A stretch of 64,000 nucleotides of DNA, from NCBI GenBank assembly GCA_037576195.1, contig CM075102.1, positions 18,534,745-18,598,744 on the forward strand. The letters are read 5' to 3'. Origin of the DNA: Phytoseiulus persimilis. Taxonomy: Eukaryota > Arthropoda > Arachnida > Mesostigmata > Phytoseiidae. This document shows positions 9,630-22,626 of this stretch, one piece after another (within the stretch, counting starts at the first letter, position 1; every line of letters begins with the position of its first letter). The position numbers and the translations under genes were made by a program. Below the pieces are notes generated by a model. The model saw only the letters and a program-made list of their open reading frames with translations. It did not search any database and was not told the DNA's origin.

Positions 9630-12600
9630 TGTTTCCCGGTGTGCACAGTTCTCAACTCCTGCCCTTCGGGAAGAACACTTTCGTGGCCCCGATGGCTGCT
9701 CAGACGAAAACCGGAGAACGTCTCCCTCATTCGGTCAATAACACCGAACGATCGCTTGATGTGGCGAGTTTCCACAGCAAAGATGACGTGAAAGCGCAAT
9801 TAACGGTCTAAGCGACAATTAGAACTGTTCTCTCCGCTTCGTCACGACGCTTGTGAGCGGGAGAGTTTTCCGACCATCCGAGCTGGATCTTTTTCCGGCG
9901 ACGAGAACCATTTTCTTCTGGGAATTCACCCCGCTATATTGGTGAAGCTGATTTAGAGGATCCTACGAGCAAGACCCCCATGAGACCACAAAACTCATGT
10001 TTCACACTCAAGCTCACTTGAAATATGTTATCGTGAACGGAGAATCATTAAGACCGATCCGAGGCATCCGCGTTCCGCACGTTTCCGAATTCATGTTCGT
10101 ACGAGCGTACCGTGGAGGTAGCGATCCAATGTTTGCAGTCCTGATTCTTGGTTCCACTGACCTCAAAACGATCACTTGGGGAACTGTTGGATCGTTGAGG
10201 CGGGGAAATTGTTCAGAGAAGGAGCGAAGCGTGAGGGTATGCGAGTTGGAGTGAGAAAGACGAGCGAGTGAATGAGTTGCCCAGAGAAGGAGTTTCGGGA
10301 TCGGAAGCCGGATTCGTTGAGCAATCTCATGGGTGCCATATGTGACGCTTGATTCGGTCAGTATGAGGAAAGAGCTTCTCGGCTTTTTCGCTCAGATCAA
10401 AGTCCGACTGGAGCATAGAGCTGAGCCCAGACTCCGTGGAGCACTCAAGGCGACTCTGCGAAGGAATGAATTGTTTTGGAATCAAACGCAATATGAGGAT
10501 GAGCTCGGCTCAGGTTCAAGGAATGCCTGAATATACCAGCCAAGTGGCTCGACGTGCGGCACGCACTCTCCAACCTAATTTGATATCAGCCCGTTTTCAA
10601 CCTCATAGTCGGGCTTCTGAACATTCGGCCTTTCGGAGAGAGAGGATAGACTCTCCCAACTGATCCAGGCGTTGAAATAACATTCGAAATCGTCACAAGA
10701 ACTACCATTCGAAACGGAGAACCCAATCGACATACCGGACGGTTGCTTGTGGGTACTGTTTCAGGCAAGCCATATATTTCCAACAGTTCTTCCCGCTCGC
10801 TGCTCCACCGATCCACGGAGGAGCAGGTTGCGCAACGATCAGTAGATCTCAAGTCCTCGTCGTCGTCGACGACGTGTCGGCCTGTATGGGAGCCTGTGTC
10901 GACAAACGGCGGGGCGAAGAGTGCCATTGAGTTTATTTATGGCGAACGAAATAAGCGGAGACGCGTTCTGATTTAATAACGACGCTCGAGAATTCTCGGG
11001 ACCATTCGTTCACTCTGTCTGTCGCTGGCTCGCCAGTCGTTCCTTGTCCAGGAGTTTCCTACCTTACCAGCAAACAGACAGGCTCGGAGCCAACAAACGG
11101 CTCTCCAGGGTAAGATACAAGCTGGGTTGACGCGAAAAACTCGGCCCAAAAACTGAACACAACGGTGGTCGGGGAGAGCACCGAGCAAAAACCCCCTGCG
11201 GGAGGAGTCATTCAGGATGAGAAGGAGATCTTCCGAATGGATTCCGATTTCGCGACGGAAGAATGCCTTCTTTGGGCGGGCTGGACAGAGTGCCTCCTCC
11301 CGGATCGCTCTCCGGTCACGGAACGGAGCCCGCTCTCTATCGTAGGTTCGTAACCGAGTTGTAGAAAAGAAGTTCCGACGAGAGAGTGCGGCAAGCGCGG
11401 ACAGGTTCTGAGATGTAAAACTGTGCGAGTGATTCGTATTCATTAGTGTGGAGTCCAGCGACTCTTGAGTTGCGAAGACGGGGTGGGAGCATGGGACCGG
11501 GGTCGGCCAATCAGAAGGCTGTCAGGGTAAGATGAGTGCAGACGACGGGCCAGAGGGAAAGGGGTCGTTTGTTCAATGGAGATGGCAATAAATATCTTCT
11601 CTGCAGTGGTCCGGCGGGCCACTCGAACGCGGCTACTCTGGTCAGCGCGCCGTTCACTTGAAACAGCTGCGAAAGTATTTGCGGAAAGCTGGCGACTTTC
11701 ATTGCGAGCCTCGGTCAAGAGCCGGACAGACGATCGGATCGGAATGATCAGACAAATGAATCATTACCGACTCCGATTTACTCGATACAGCTCGGGTAAC
11801 ACTTCTTTCCATACGCTCTTTCTCCGGAGTCAGTTTTTCAAAAACTCAGTTGGGCCAATCTGTGTCAATCCAAGCGCCTCACCATCCGTTCGACAGCAGT
11901 ATTGTGGGGAGCCTTGGAATCAAGAGTGTCCTTCTGCCTGAATAATTGTTGGACCTTGCGAGCTGTACAGACCCAGGTCTTGAACCAGACTTGTTTGACT
12001 CAACAGAGAGGAGGGAAACAGAGTCTGAGGAACTCGCAAAGAACATGATAAAGTGTCCGGAGTATTACAGCTACTCTATGCCTCCTCGTCGGCCCGATTC
12101 TCGGGAGTGGGTTTAAGCCGACCGTCGGCGAGCGCACGAGTCTCAAGGGATCCGGGAATCTTCCGATGGTTGAAAAAGGTTCAGACAAGTCGACTCTCTC
12201 GGATCGGGAATTTCAGTTACCGTTCTCCATCGGAGTGAATTTATGGCCTCACCTTTCAAGCGAGACCCGCGGACATGTTCGAGCGGAGCAGATCCCTGGT
12301 CTACAGAGCGTCATAGCAAAATGACTCGACACCACCGATCCCAAAGTAGTTTGAAAACATGAATGTGTTGCATCAAGGACGCTGTACCTCGATTGACATC
12401 GCGAGCGCAATAAGGAGGCACAATAGATACCCTGGGTTCTAGATTCGCCATGGAAACAGGCTCCCTGCTTGATATATTTATTAGTTTGTCAACCATTTCT
12501 AAGCTCAAAACGTTACGTCTCATGCAAGAAGACCCCGCCGCGGGGGCTTCTTCTGAGCTGAGTTTTGTTGCTCGTCTATCCAGATAGCGCGGGAGATGTT

Positions 12601-12890
12601 CTCTTCCGTCGCTCTGTCCGTGGTCCAAAGCTCCAATCGGTTCTCTCTACAATCATCATCTTTGGGTTTCACGGAGCCTTCGGTCCCGTATCGACGCATT
12701 CTTATGAACCTAGCTATTCACGACCTTGTAGGAATACCTCTCGACTCAATGATCACGATCAACAATCCACTGTACAGAAGTCCTCATCGGAACCCGTAGG
12801 TATGCGCCAAGTACTTCACGACTGCGATCGACAATCTGCGACATACCGCACATACAAAACTCGTGAGCTGATCGTGAATAAAACTCACAA
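9630..12890. other. No supported gene
   Basis: Open frames up to 156 codons occur on both strands but none has splice, start or polyA support. Confidence 0.4.
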
Positions 12891-12896
12891 TTTATT
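12891..12896 (-). terminator. PolyA signal of the basic/acidic gene
   Basis: AATAAA on the - strand 23 nt after the stop at 12919. Confidence 0.6.
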
Positions 12897-12918
12897 ATGA
12901 GCAAATGTTCTAAAAAGA

Positions 12919-13527
12919 TTATGACTCTGAGCGACTGGAGGTATCGGAATCTGCAAACACCTCATTCGTACAATCATTATTCATCGTTAGAGGGGAGCTA
13001 CATTCATGACCAGCGTCGACATCCTCGTCCCATCCTTCTACATCCACCAATACATCCCCGCACTCATCTGCCATCTCGAAATCCAGTCGCGGCCCTTGGT
13101 TGCAGTCAGGTGCAACCTTTTCGGGTCCACAGATCCCACATGAAACGTCGTCTTCGGTAAAAATTTCATCGGCGATGATAGAATGAACCCCGAGATCAAC
13201 ATATCCGTGCGTCCTCAATACATCGCGTATCGAATGGATTCCGTCCGCGTATAAAACGTCAAAGAACGATTTGAGGGATAGATGGAATTTTGCCGCTAAG
13301 AGAATGTCGTTTTCACGGACGTACTTCAAAGCAGCTCGAGTTGTTTTGCTCTTTGCCAGTGCATCCAAAAGCAGACCTCGACAGATTTCCGACGTGGAAA
13401 AAGGATGTTTTCTCTTTATTTTCTTCGTAATCCTCCTATATTTCCTCAAGGTGATGACACTCCTCGAGCGACTCATTGCAGCAATCGACCTCGATTTGGT
13501 CTTTCTCCTACCCTGCGTATGGGTCAT
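12919..13527 (-). CDS. Basic/acidic protein of unknown function
   Basis: 202 residues from an ATG at 13527 (in a frame open back to 13551) to a stop at 12921-12919. AATAAA lies 23 nt after the stop, which supports a real 3' end. The first 45 residues are strongly basic (RRKTKSRS, RKYRRITKKIKRKH), like a nuclear signal or nucleic-acid-binding segment. The middle is helical with hydrophobic spacing (LLLDALAKSK, LAAKFHLSLKSFFDVLY). A CGIC motif follows, and the last 60 residues are acidic and Ser rich. The frame continues upstream across a single TAA into another 56 codons, so the true N-terminus may be longer. No family recognised. Confidence 0.65.
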   Translation of the reverse strand: MTHTQGRRKTKSRSIAAMSRSRSVITLRKYRRITKKIKRKHPFSTSEICRGLLLDALAKSKTTRAALKYVRENDILLAAKFHLSLKSFFDVLYADGIHSIRDVLRTHGYVDLGVHSIIADEIFTEDDVSCGICGPEKVAPDCNQGPRLDFEMADECGDVLVDVEGWDEDVDAGHECSSPLTMNNDCTNEVFADSDTSSRSES

Positions 13528-13572
13528 CTCCACGACACCTCCTGGAATCACATGGAAGTGTTCATATTCGGT

Positions 13573-13743
13573 TTAGCAGATGGAGTTTCCAGTGAAAACA
13601 GGTATATCGTCGTACACCAGTTCGAGTTTTTGTATCCGGTCTTCATCAGGAAGCACAGAGGCGATTTTTTCCTTGTCTTCTTCGACTGCCACGGTGTCCT
13701 CGCGCGACATGGATACTGATAATTTCCTCCATCCTGTTCGCAT
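13573..13743 (-). CDS. Upstream ORF in the same frame as the basic/acidic protein
   Basis: 56 residues from ATG 13743 (a second ATG at 13710) to TAA 13575-13573, rich in Glu/Asp (VAVEEDKEK, VLPDEDRIQKLEL). The codons after the TAA continue in frame into the downstream protein. It may be the true N-terminal exon interrupted by a nonsense change, an upstream regulatory ORF, or chance. Confidence 0.4.
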   Translation of the reverse strand: MRTGWRKLSVSMSREDTVAVEEDKEKIASVLPDEDRIQKLELVYDDIPVFTGNSIC

Positions 13744-13800
13744 CTTGCTCTGAAGTAGTAGGTGTTCGGAAAGCCTGCTCAGGCAACCGCTAGTAGTGAA

Positions 13801-16800
13801 CTCCCTCTATTGTTGCTTCCCCTCTCCTCATGGCAATTACTTCTTCCTCCAATGAACTCCGTGCGAACGAAACTCGTGGTTGAAGATGCTCAGAGGGAGG
13901 AGCCGAGGAAAGTGACTTCACCGAACACGTCGGGCTTGTCAGGATCTCAGACGTTTCGAGGAGAATGTCCGTGTCCCGTAGTTTTGGTACCATGGTTCAG
14001 TTTACGGGCGAGTTTCGAAAAGAAAGCTCGGCTATTCTCACGCGACAGAGCAGCCAACATCGGTCAACTTCATCTGATGGTCACATTTGAGAATTCGCAA
14101 TCCGGATACTCCCAGCATTCATAACTCTGACTCAGGTCACCTCTGAGTAGTTATCAACTTCGACAGTCCCCAGGGATTTCATTGACAATGTCGATCCGAA
14201 TGCTGCCTGTTTTAAGGAGGAAATTCCGGTGAATTGCAGCGATACGCTTTCTTAGAGTTTCCGCATCATATCCTTCCCCGGAAATGCGAATACCATGCAC
14301 GCACAGTGGATCCGCAACGAATCATTGAGGGAAGTCGGCCGATATGAGGTAATTTGGACTGTGAACTTCTACAATCGATCGAGAGAATCTATTTAGGAAC
14401 GCATCCCAATACCTTCGTGACTCTCGCGAAGCGAACCACAATTGTCATTAGACGTATGGCGAATATGGAGTTTTTCCGCCACCTGTGAGAACCAAAAAAG
14501 ATGCAGGATCCCTTCGAGGAAGCCACTCCGGAGGGCCGGCGCCACCTGTTTGGTGCTAGCGCAGCACATCGGACTGTGTTGGGCCTAACTAATTCTGCTT
14601 GGGACTATGCTCAGCAGACAGAAAGGAAGCGAGCAAACAAGCGGGGGAATTAGAAGAAGACAGCGGCAAATGATGGGGAGAAGTTGCAGCTCTCGCTGAC
14701 TGAGATGGTTGACTCACGACTCAGTCAAAGGCGCACTTCGTGAATAACTTACGTCTCGCGATACGAAGACCGACCGGCTGGGTCGCAATCATCACTGGGG
14801 CAACGCTGATCATCGGAACACAGCAAACAAACACACTCAGACGCACATGAACGTACATACGAACAAAGAGTCGTTGATAAAAACGTGCACGATTCGAGGC
14901 GCTGCCCCGCGATGCTTCCCAATCGTGCGGATGGTCGTAAAATTTTAATGACACATTAAGTCCAAATAGAGGGATTACAACTGAGAGTCAGTCAGAGTTG
15001 CCTCAGTTCTCTAGCTAGCTGCTGGATGTGCCGCCTGGAGGGAAAGAGGGATGGAAAAGGGTTCGGCGGGACCCAACCTCCCAAAGAGCAAGAAGACGCA
15101 TTAAACTGCCTCACCTACTTACTATTCAACTGCTTCTCCGATTTGCTTCGGCTTGAGATATCCACACACATCTTGCGAGACTCGGGTTTCTCTGGCCGGC
15201 AGGTCCCAGCATTGATCTTCTCAGGACATCCAGCCCGAACCAGTTGGTCATGTTGAGCTGTTTTGTCAAAGGACAGAGTGGGGTTTCTCGAGTCTTCACT
15301 GCAGTGAAGAAAGTTCCGGGGAAGCAGTCGTCGACTCGGGAGCTCGAACAGCTACTCCGATGGCGGCCGGTCGAGGAGGTGGCCGGATGGGTCGGTTGAA
15401 TGTTGGTTCGCCGAGAGCGAAATTGTTTGCTGAGATTCTCACGTCGGGGCTCCAAGAAAGACGAATCGTAAGTTTGACCTCAAACGTTCGTCGAGGGAGC
15501 AATGGGCCCTCGCCGGCCCTAACGGCTCAAGTTTTCCCTCTTTGCTAAGATGATCTCAAGAGTGCCATATGGACGTTCTTGCTCTTCGCACTCCGTTCGG
15601 TTGAGTTCAGAGTCAGTGAAGCAGAGCTCCTCAGCAGATTGAGACCCAACCTAAGCCCACCAGCCACCCTGGCCATCGGCAGATATAGGACAGGCACCTG
15701 AGGATTCTCTAACACAACTTTGGAGGAATTTTCCCGGTAACGCCCTGTCTCCCATACTCTTTGGAACGCGAGCGAGAAGCGAACGATGAGACTCGATGAG
15801 CTGCACGTAGCCCTGTCAAACTAGATTCGAGCAACGCATACTTGACTCAGCCACGGGTTTCTGTCAGTTCCGAGCCGGAGGTTGAGCAAGGCAGATGGGC
15901 GAGAAAAGTCTCGCCAGGAAACAAATCTCCGAGATGCTAATGTTGTTTCCTTCCCGATGTTCGGTAATGGATGCGAACGTTCGGCTGCATCTGCCGGCTC
16001 CGGGCAAAGCCAAAGAAAGTGTTGATATTTTTGCGCATCGCATGTTTTTGCCCGACCGGCAGGGTTGCAGACGGGACTTCGCGCTCGTTTTTTTGCACTC
16101 GCTTGCGCGTCCGTTTGCTCGCCATAGCGCCCGACCGACAGGGTAGTAGCTATCCGTGACATCTATTTGTTCCGATTAGGCACCTACACAGTCACACCAA
16201 ACTCACTCGGGAGCCAAGGAACATACTGATTACCACCGCACTCCCCCGAGAATAGCTCCCTTTCTGAATCGGATACATCTATGCACTGCCGAGCTCGATC
16301 AGGTTCTTACATGCTGGAACGAGAAACATGGCTGACTCCACGGACGACGAGACCATCGGGTTCTCTGGGCGAGTTTGCTCCGCTTTTCGGAATATCACTA
16401 TGATGCAGATCAGAACAATGAAAGGCATCCCTCAGAATCGTTTGTCGACCTCATATCCCTGAATCGAGAGGCAACTTCTTGCGGAGTGAGTTATGTGGAC
16501 GGGGATAATAAGGGCCGTCGCTTCCATGTTGTAGGATGGAAGGCCACTCAGCGTTTCCTTGAAACATGAAGGGATTTTCAGCGACGAGTCAGTCCTACTT
16601 CTTCCCGTCCAGAACCCCGAGCTCAGTCGAGTTGAGAGACGCTAGCGATTAGGGACACAGCGATGAGCACTCTGTCGACACCGTCGTGACCCGAGATCGA
16701 GTTTTCCTCGGACTCACACATTCTCTGGCTGACTTATCAAAGCTAATGGTCCGATAGGGGGAGTGGTTTCCGGTCGATCGCAACTTGCGTTCGCTTATCT

Positions 16801-19800
16801 TATCCTCCACTCAGTGGTGAGTTACAGAGCCGGCTGCATGGGTATCCGATGAGCCTGACGCGTCTTCCAACTGCCTTTTCAGAGAGCCACCGTGAGATGA
16901 TCTGATGATCATCTTGGAGTTGGAAATCGTGTATGGAGCGCTCAATAGGAATTTCGACGGAAACTCTTTCTACGATCTCATTGTCTCGAAACCGGCGGTG
17001 GATCCGCTTCAGGTACGAGTTGAAAGCCAACGAAAACGCTCCCCGGTCGCAGTCACATGAGCTCACAGTCACATTCCCGCAGCAGGTTTTTTCCCTGTTT
17101 TCTTAACTGTTGTAAAGCCATATCCGTTCAGGGCGAAATTTCCTGAGTTCGCCGCTCAACCTCCAAATGCCATCTACCTCTACAGCTATCAGGCATATGC
17201 ACATCCTGAATATGAAGAAGGAATCCCGCTGAATGCATCCTGCGGCTCTAAATGAGTTCATTGGTCCGACCAGAAAAAGATCCCATCCGGCGCAATCGTA
17301 TAGAGTGAACATTCTGTCAAGCCTCATGTCGGGATTCTCGAGAGGTTCAACAGGAACTACAGCGGGGGGAGGGGGAGCCGCGGATATCTTCCCGAGGACT
17401 AACGAACATCGATACTGACGAAAGTAGCAAAATAAAATGCGGCTAATTCTATTATTAGAATCTGGTGTGTGCCAACCGTGTGAAACAAGCAGGATACTTC
17501 CACAATCGTTCCGACGATGCCGAACTCGCTCGCTTGCTCCCTCCCCGCCTGCAGCAAAAATCGTACGAGCGATTTGAATACACACGCCGCACTTGATGTG
17601 CTCAGGAGTCAAACCAGATCCGGCGCAGAGAAAGTCAGACCCAGCTCGAGATGGTTGTGAGAGGTGTTTTATTCTTAGCTGATTATTGCACGAGCAAAAG
17701 CAGAGGACCTCGCGCGTTTCTGCCGCTGGTAAGCGAATTATCGGAGTGAATGGCTAATTCAATGACGGGTGCTGCTGGTGCTCGCGCCGCGACCGCGCTA
17801 GTGGCAGCAGATTCCCCCGTTCGAGTCACCCTAACCTGAGATTCAGGTGTGTCCCATCTCGAGTAGCGCCGCCATTGCTATTGGCGAGATACCGGATCCG
17901 ATTCCATGGCGAGCGCTCCCTCCCCAGGCCGGGAGATCTCGCTATGGTTTAGTCTTGCTCGCGCACGACAACCGACTGCTTAATTTCGTAGAAGCGCGGC
18001 AGTTCTCTTTTTCTTGTCGAAAACTCTGGATCCGACCGCGCGCCGAACTGCGATCCAACCGAAAAGGCAGCGTCTCGACCTCTCGAGAAGATTCCCGACG
18101 AACGAATTCGGAAATTCACAACACGAGTCCAGGGATAAATTGACGCGAAACGACTCCGTCCCGCGAGAGACACTGAGAGCTGGACGAGATGAAGGAAACT
18201 CGGCTCGAACAACCAGCGAGCATCGAAATAAATGAACAGTTTTTAATTTAACGGATAGCTCCCTCGAGTGCCACAACACGAGATATCGACGGCGGAGGAA
18301 CAGAGGAGGTCCGGCTGAATTCCACTCGAAGCCTAAAGCTCTGTCGCATGTATCGCTCCAGCTATTTGCGTTGTTTCACTCCATGATCCGATTCTTGTGC
18401 GCAGATTAGCGATCTCGAGAGACGGATAGCTCTAGGGCGAGATTTGGTTGCAGCCGGTCCCGCCCTTCGGGAAGCTCATTAGGACGATTTATGTCTGCCA
18501 GGGATTCATAGAGAGCTACCGAGCGGCCGACTGACCGACCCGGCAAGAAGTTGACCGACCAGCAGACATTCCAAATTCTTGGTAGAGGTTTGCCTCCTAA
18601 GCCAGCTCAGAGGCCTGCGTCGGAACGACCTCACCATATGCGACCAGGCCATCCGAAACTTCGTGATGCCGGTAAGATGATATGACTACTCTGATAATCA
18701 AAATCGTTCCTGGAACGCACTCCAGCTGCGGTGTTCGGCGCTCATTACCCGTTTAAGGCTTGGTTTGAGGAGCCGAGGAGTTCCCAGCTCAAATCTCGAG
18801 ACCCGAGCCCGAAATCAACGAACGGGGAACGGGTTCTCCACCTAGCCAGAACAAAACGTTTCGGAACGCTCACAGGTACAGCACGTGGTCGCTCGTTGCT
18901 CCCGAGGGATCAGAAGAAACGGATAGCTCGCCCGCCGCTCAGGGATTAACAACGTGCCGGAGGCTGGAGTTAGCCCCAAGTATTTCGTTGGGCAAGTCAT
19001 GAGCAAAAAATTGCTCGATGCCTCATGAGACGCATCGCCCGCGTCTGCTCGGTGTTTGATTTGACGAGCAGGCCATGGGAATATTTGCTTCGCAGGACAG
19101 GGCTAGAAACCCACAGCAGTGCAATCCTTTCCGAGTAACAGACACGTTCAACGGCATCCTTCTCGGCAGGCCTTCATGATGCTCATAATCAAATTCGCGC
19201 CGGGTACAGCCACCATCGAAGGGCCGAAGAAAACCACAAGCTCGAGTACAACAGCGACGGGGACAACAAAAACAACAACCACAGCAGCGCAAGTGCTCCC
19301 TCTGAGAATGGCTCGAACTCGAAACAAAAGTAAACATAATCGTCGACTCGAGCCGCTCTGCGCCGAGTTGAAAGTCGCCTGAAACTGTCTGCAATGCATG
19401 CGATAAACTCAATCAGCCCCGGAACGTTTCCAGTAATGCCAAGAATTCAAGCCAACAGCGCCTCAAACGTGCAGACGAGAGACGCACCTGCTCTCATTAC
19501 GGGTTGCCTCACAAGAACACAATGAATGGAATGGTGGAAAACTGCAAAAAAAACGCAGGCTCTCGGATGCGGCGTAATTGTTATTAATTATTGCTACAAA
19601 CTTCTCGAAGCCATATGTGTGGCTCCATTAAGTGAGATCCGTGGATCGAGGAATTGGCAGCGGGGACCGGAGGCAGAAAGGAACGAATCCCACCGAAGAG
19701 CCTCCGAACTGATCGGCGGGAATGAGATAAAAAGAACGATTCAGAGAGATGACGAGCACTCCCGGTAAAAAAGGAAATTTATATCTCTCTGATATCTGTT

Positions 19801-22283
19801 CGGGTCAGTTCGGCTATACGCATTCCCTGGAGTCCTTTCGTCACGTAAAAGAAAGAAGATGCAAAAAGGCCAGAGAACATCGATCGACTTCGACCAACTT
19901 TTGAGCGAGGAGTACACTATTTACCGAGCGCGCGTTTCGCTGAGTAAGGGCTATGTTTCGTTTGAGAGGACGATTCGAAATCCCCGAGGGGATTTTCCTG
20001 GTGTCCAATCGACTGTGCGGATATTCTCCATCTGAAGAATGCTCCTAGCAACTCCCAGTGAGTTCCCACTCACTTACCTCCGTGAGGCCTCATGACAACG
20101 GCAAAAATTCTGGAGGCCTTCAACTGGACGGCCAGACAGAGATTTCCGAATAGATGGACACCGGCCGTCCACGTTCTCACTCCGAGGATGGTCTCTGAAG
20201 CGAGCGGAGGATGAGAGGGATTCATTTTTTCGGAGGAAACCCTCTTCACAACCAGTGGTTCTCCGAGTGGTGGATTTCTCCCTCGACCGGACTCGATGTC
20301 CACCGTAGCTGCATCGATTCGACATTCTGAAAAACAACGGACATTCCCGCGGCCCACAGTAATCGAATCAAAGCGAATCTCACTCTCTTTCGTTCCGATG
20401 TCTTCGTTTTTGTGCTTGTTCCAAACTCGGTGGGTGAATACGAATAACAACAACAATCGACAAGAATGCACGCACTCGACGTTGCCTGCTCGACGCTGAA
20501 GTTCTACTCCTCAAAGACGGAGGCCTTTCTATTGATATTGGACACTGCTGTCCGAAGTCCTGAGATGTCGCCGAGTCGGGCGGGCAAAAAAAGAGCTACA
20601 AAGAAACACGGGAAGGAGGAGACCGGATCGAAGAGGAGATGTATTCAGGAATCAACTTTTGCTCCGGTGGGTCGTTCCGCGGTCCCAAATCGTGGACAGC
20701 TGGATTCCTCGACGCTTCAACCTCGGGTTCTACTGCTTCCATTCTCAAATCTGACGCAGGGGGGATCCGCGCTCAGAGGACCGAGCAGGGTCTGCCGTTC
20801 GCCATATCCAGGACACCTCGCTCCGGAGATCCCTCCAAATCTCTCCTCTGGCTGGTGCGGCGACTCAGTCAGGACATGAGGGGACTCCCATCGTCTTGCA
20901 ATTAGAACAGGGAGACCGAGAGCGAATCAATTGTTGGTCTCAACCAGGTCCAAGATTTTGGGGACGCAGCGGGCCTCCGATCATCTATCAACGCTGCAAG
21001 AGACTCCACCTTGTGCGTGTCGGTGCACCGGCGCGAGCGCAGCCCTTTATCATGTACCAACTCACGTGTTTGTTCACGATCGATCGAGCGGGCGAGCGAC
21101 GGCCGATGGCTCGTTCGTCCGTCCGTTTATATCTATCGCTCCGTACCTGTCGGCTCTTGAAGTCCTCGAAACACAGAGTTAACAAGGGCCAAACACGCAA
21201 CGCTGGTGGCGATGCGGCGGGATCGAGAGCGTTTTCGCCCTATTGGCTCTGTTGACTCCGAGAACCCGCGTATCCAATTCCTACGATGGGAACTCACCCT
21301 TCCCCCAGTCGCATCCCGCTCACGGCTGCCTCGATGAGCTCCGCTCGCCGAATGAGTCTCGGCTCTTGGGGAAATTCTACAAGCGGGCGAGAGTCAAGAC
21401 TCGCTGCCAAGGCTGTCAATGAGAGCGTCGCACAATGGGACACGTTGTTTGCCATCAACAATAATCAACCGATTTGTTCGTTTGTTTGTTTGTTCGTGGC
21501 GATGCGATGCAAACGGAGGGGAGGGGCTGTTTTGGGAGCCAAAAGACCCGCGACGAGGGAGGCAGGCAAGCAAGCGGGCGCGCGGTTACAGGGCTGAGGT
21601 AATCGGGGGATGATGTTGCCCGGTGCGGTTCGCTGGCAGAGACCGCTCGCCATCGGGGTGGATGTCCTTATCTTCACGGCTGGTGGTCCCTTACATCTCA
21701 AGCAAAGCGGCTGTTCTTCACGATACACACACGAAACGCTTCAGTTGAACTTCTTTTCAGGGTTTCAACAGTTGGCTGAGCCTGCATCCAACACTGCTCC
21801 TCGAAACTGGCCCCGAGAGATCCAAATATTGAAAACACAAAAACCTGATCGCCAAACCGTCGACGGGCACTACGGAATCCAGCGAAGGGATCTTAGATCA
21901 GGCAGAATCGCAGAGATATCGGGGGGGGGGGGGGGGGGGGGGGGTCGGCCTGTGATCGATTGCTGATGGAAGAAAAACTGGAAATGGGAAAAATTCATTC
22001 ATACCTTCATTCATTCATACCTATGGCCAACTCATCCAGCAACAGGGTTCTAGCACCGCAACTCTTCTCTAGACCGAAGTCGATGCGAGGAATCTGAGCG
22101 ATCTGCGACTCTCACAAGCTGCAGGTTCCACTGAAGGAGATGAATGTCAGTCAATGACGTTCAGTTGGTTTCGATCTTTGCGGCCCCAGCCTCGAGTCTT
22201 GTTGTTGAAATACGGGCCCACGTTGCGCCGAAGGCCCTCCCACTCCTGCAGTTGGAGCCCCGGGGCCCGGCCCCAAGCCAGGA
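13801..22283. other. Long gene-poor stretch upstream of LMO-A
   Basis: Overlapping open frames on both strands without consistent splice signals, and the G24 tract at its end. Probably regulatory or intergenic DNA of LMO-A; 5' UTR exons could hide here. Confidence 0.4.
21921..21944 (+). repeat. Homopolymer of 24 G
   Basis: Uninterrupted G tract just upstream of LMO-A exon 1; probably length-variable. Confidence 0.9.
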
Positions 22284-22293
22284 CGCATGCGCA
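22284..22293. promoter_or_regulatory. NRF1-type GCATGCGC site upstream of LMO-A
   Basis: CGCATGCGCA lies about 195 nt before the LMO-A start codon in a GC-rich stretch. It matches the NRF1/Ewg consensus YGCGCAYGCGCR closely. A similar site precedes LMO-B at a similar distance. Confidence 0.45.
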
Positions 22294-22487
22294 AAAGCGG
22301 AGCTGGGCGGACGTTCCACGCAAGGCCGAAACCACGAGTGAGATCCAGATACGGCTGGACCATCGACAGCGACGGAACCAGCAAGTGTTCGTGCGTGTGC
22401 GGTGCTGTCGTAACTTGTTCCTCGGAGACTAAGCTCCGATCGCGGGTCCCGAGCAGATCAGAGCGAAATTTCGGCAATACTGTTACG

Positions 22488-22626
22488 ATGAGGAGCGGAG
22501 CGACGACCCCTTCAAGAGTGAGGCCTTATCCTCGAGCTCTGCAAGATAATCATCCTCTTTATCAAACAGAGCCTGTGCCCGGGAGCCAGGCCCCGCAGCA
22601 GAACACCTCCAACGGGCAGGCTACGG
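22488..22626 (+). CDS. LMO: LMO-A coding exon 1 (N-terminal leader)
   Basis: Opens with ATG at 22488 and encodes 46 residues plus one base, ending at a GTGAGC donor in phase 1. Phase 1 is exactly what the acceptor at 32444 needs. The peptide is Pro/Gln rich and contains LQDNHPLYQ, which parallels PQDSHYYQQ in the LMO-B first exon. Linking it across 9.8 kb of intron is inference; a nearer alternative first exon cannot be excluded. Confidence 0.7.
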
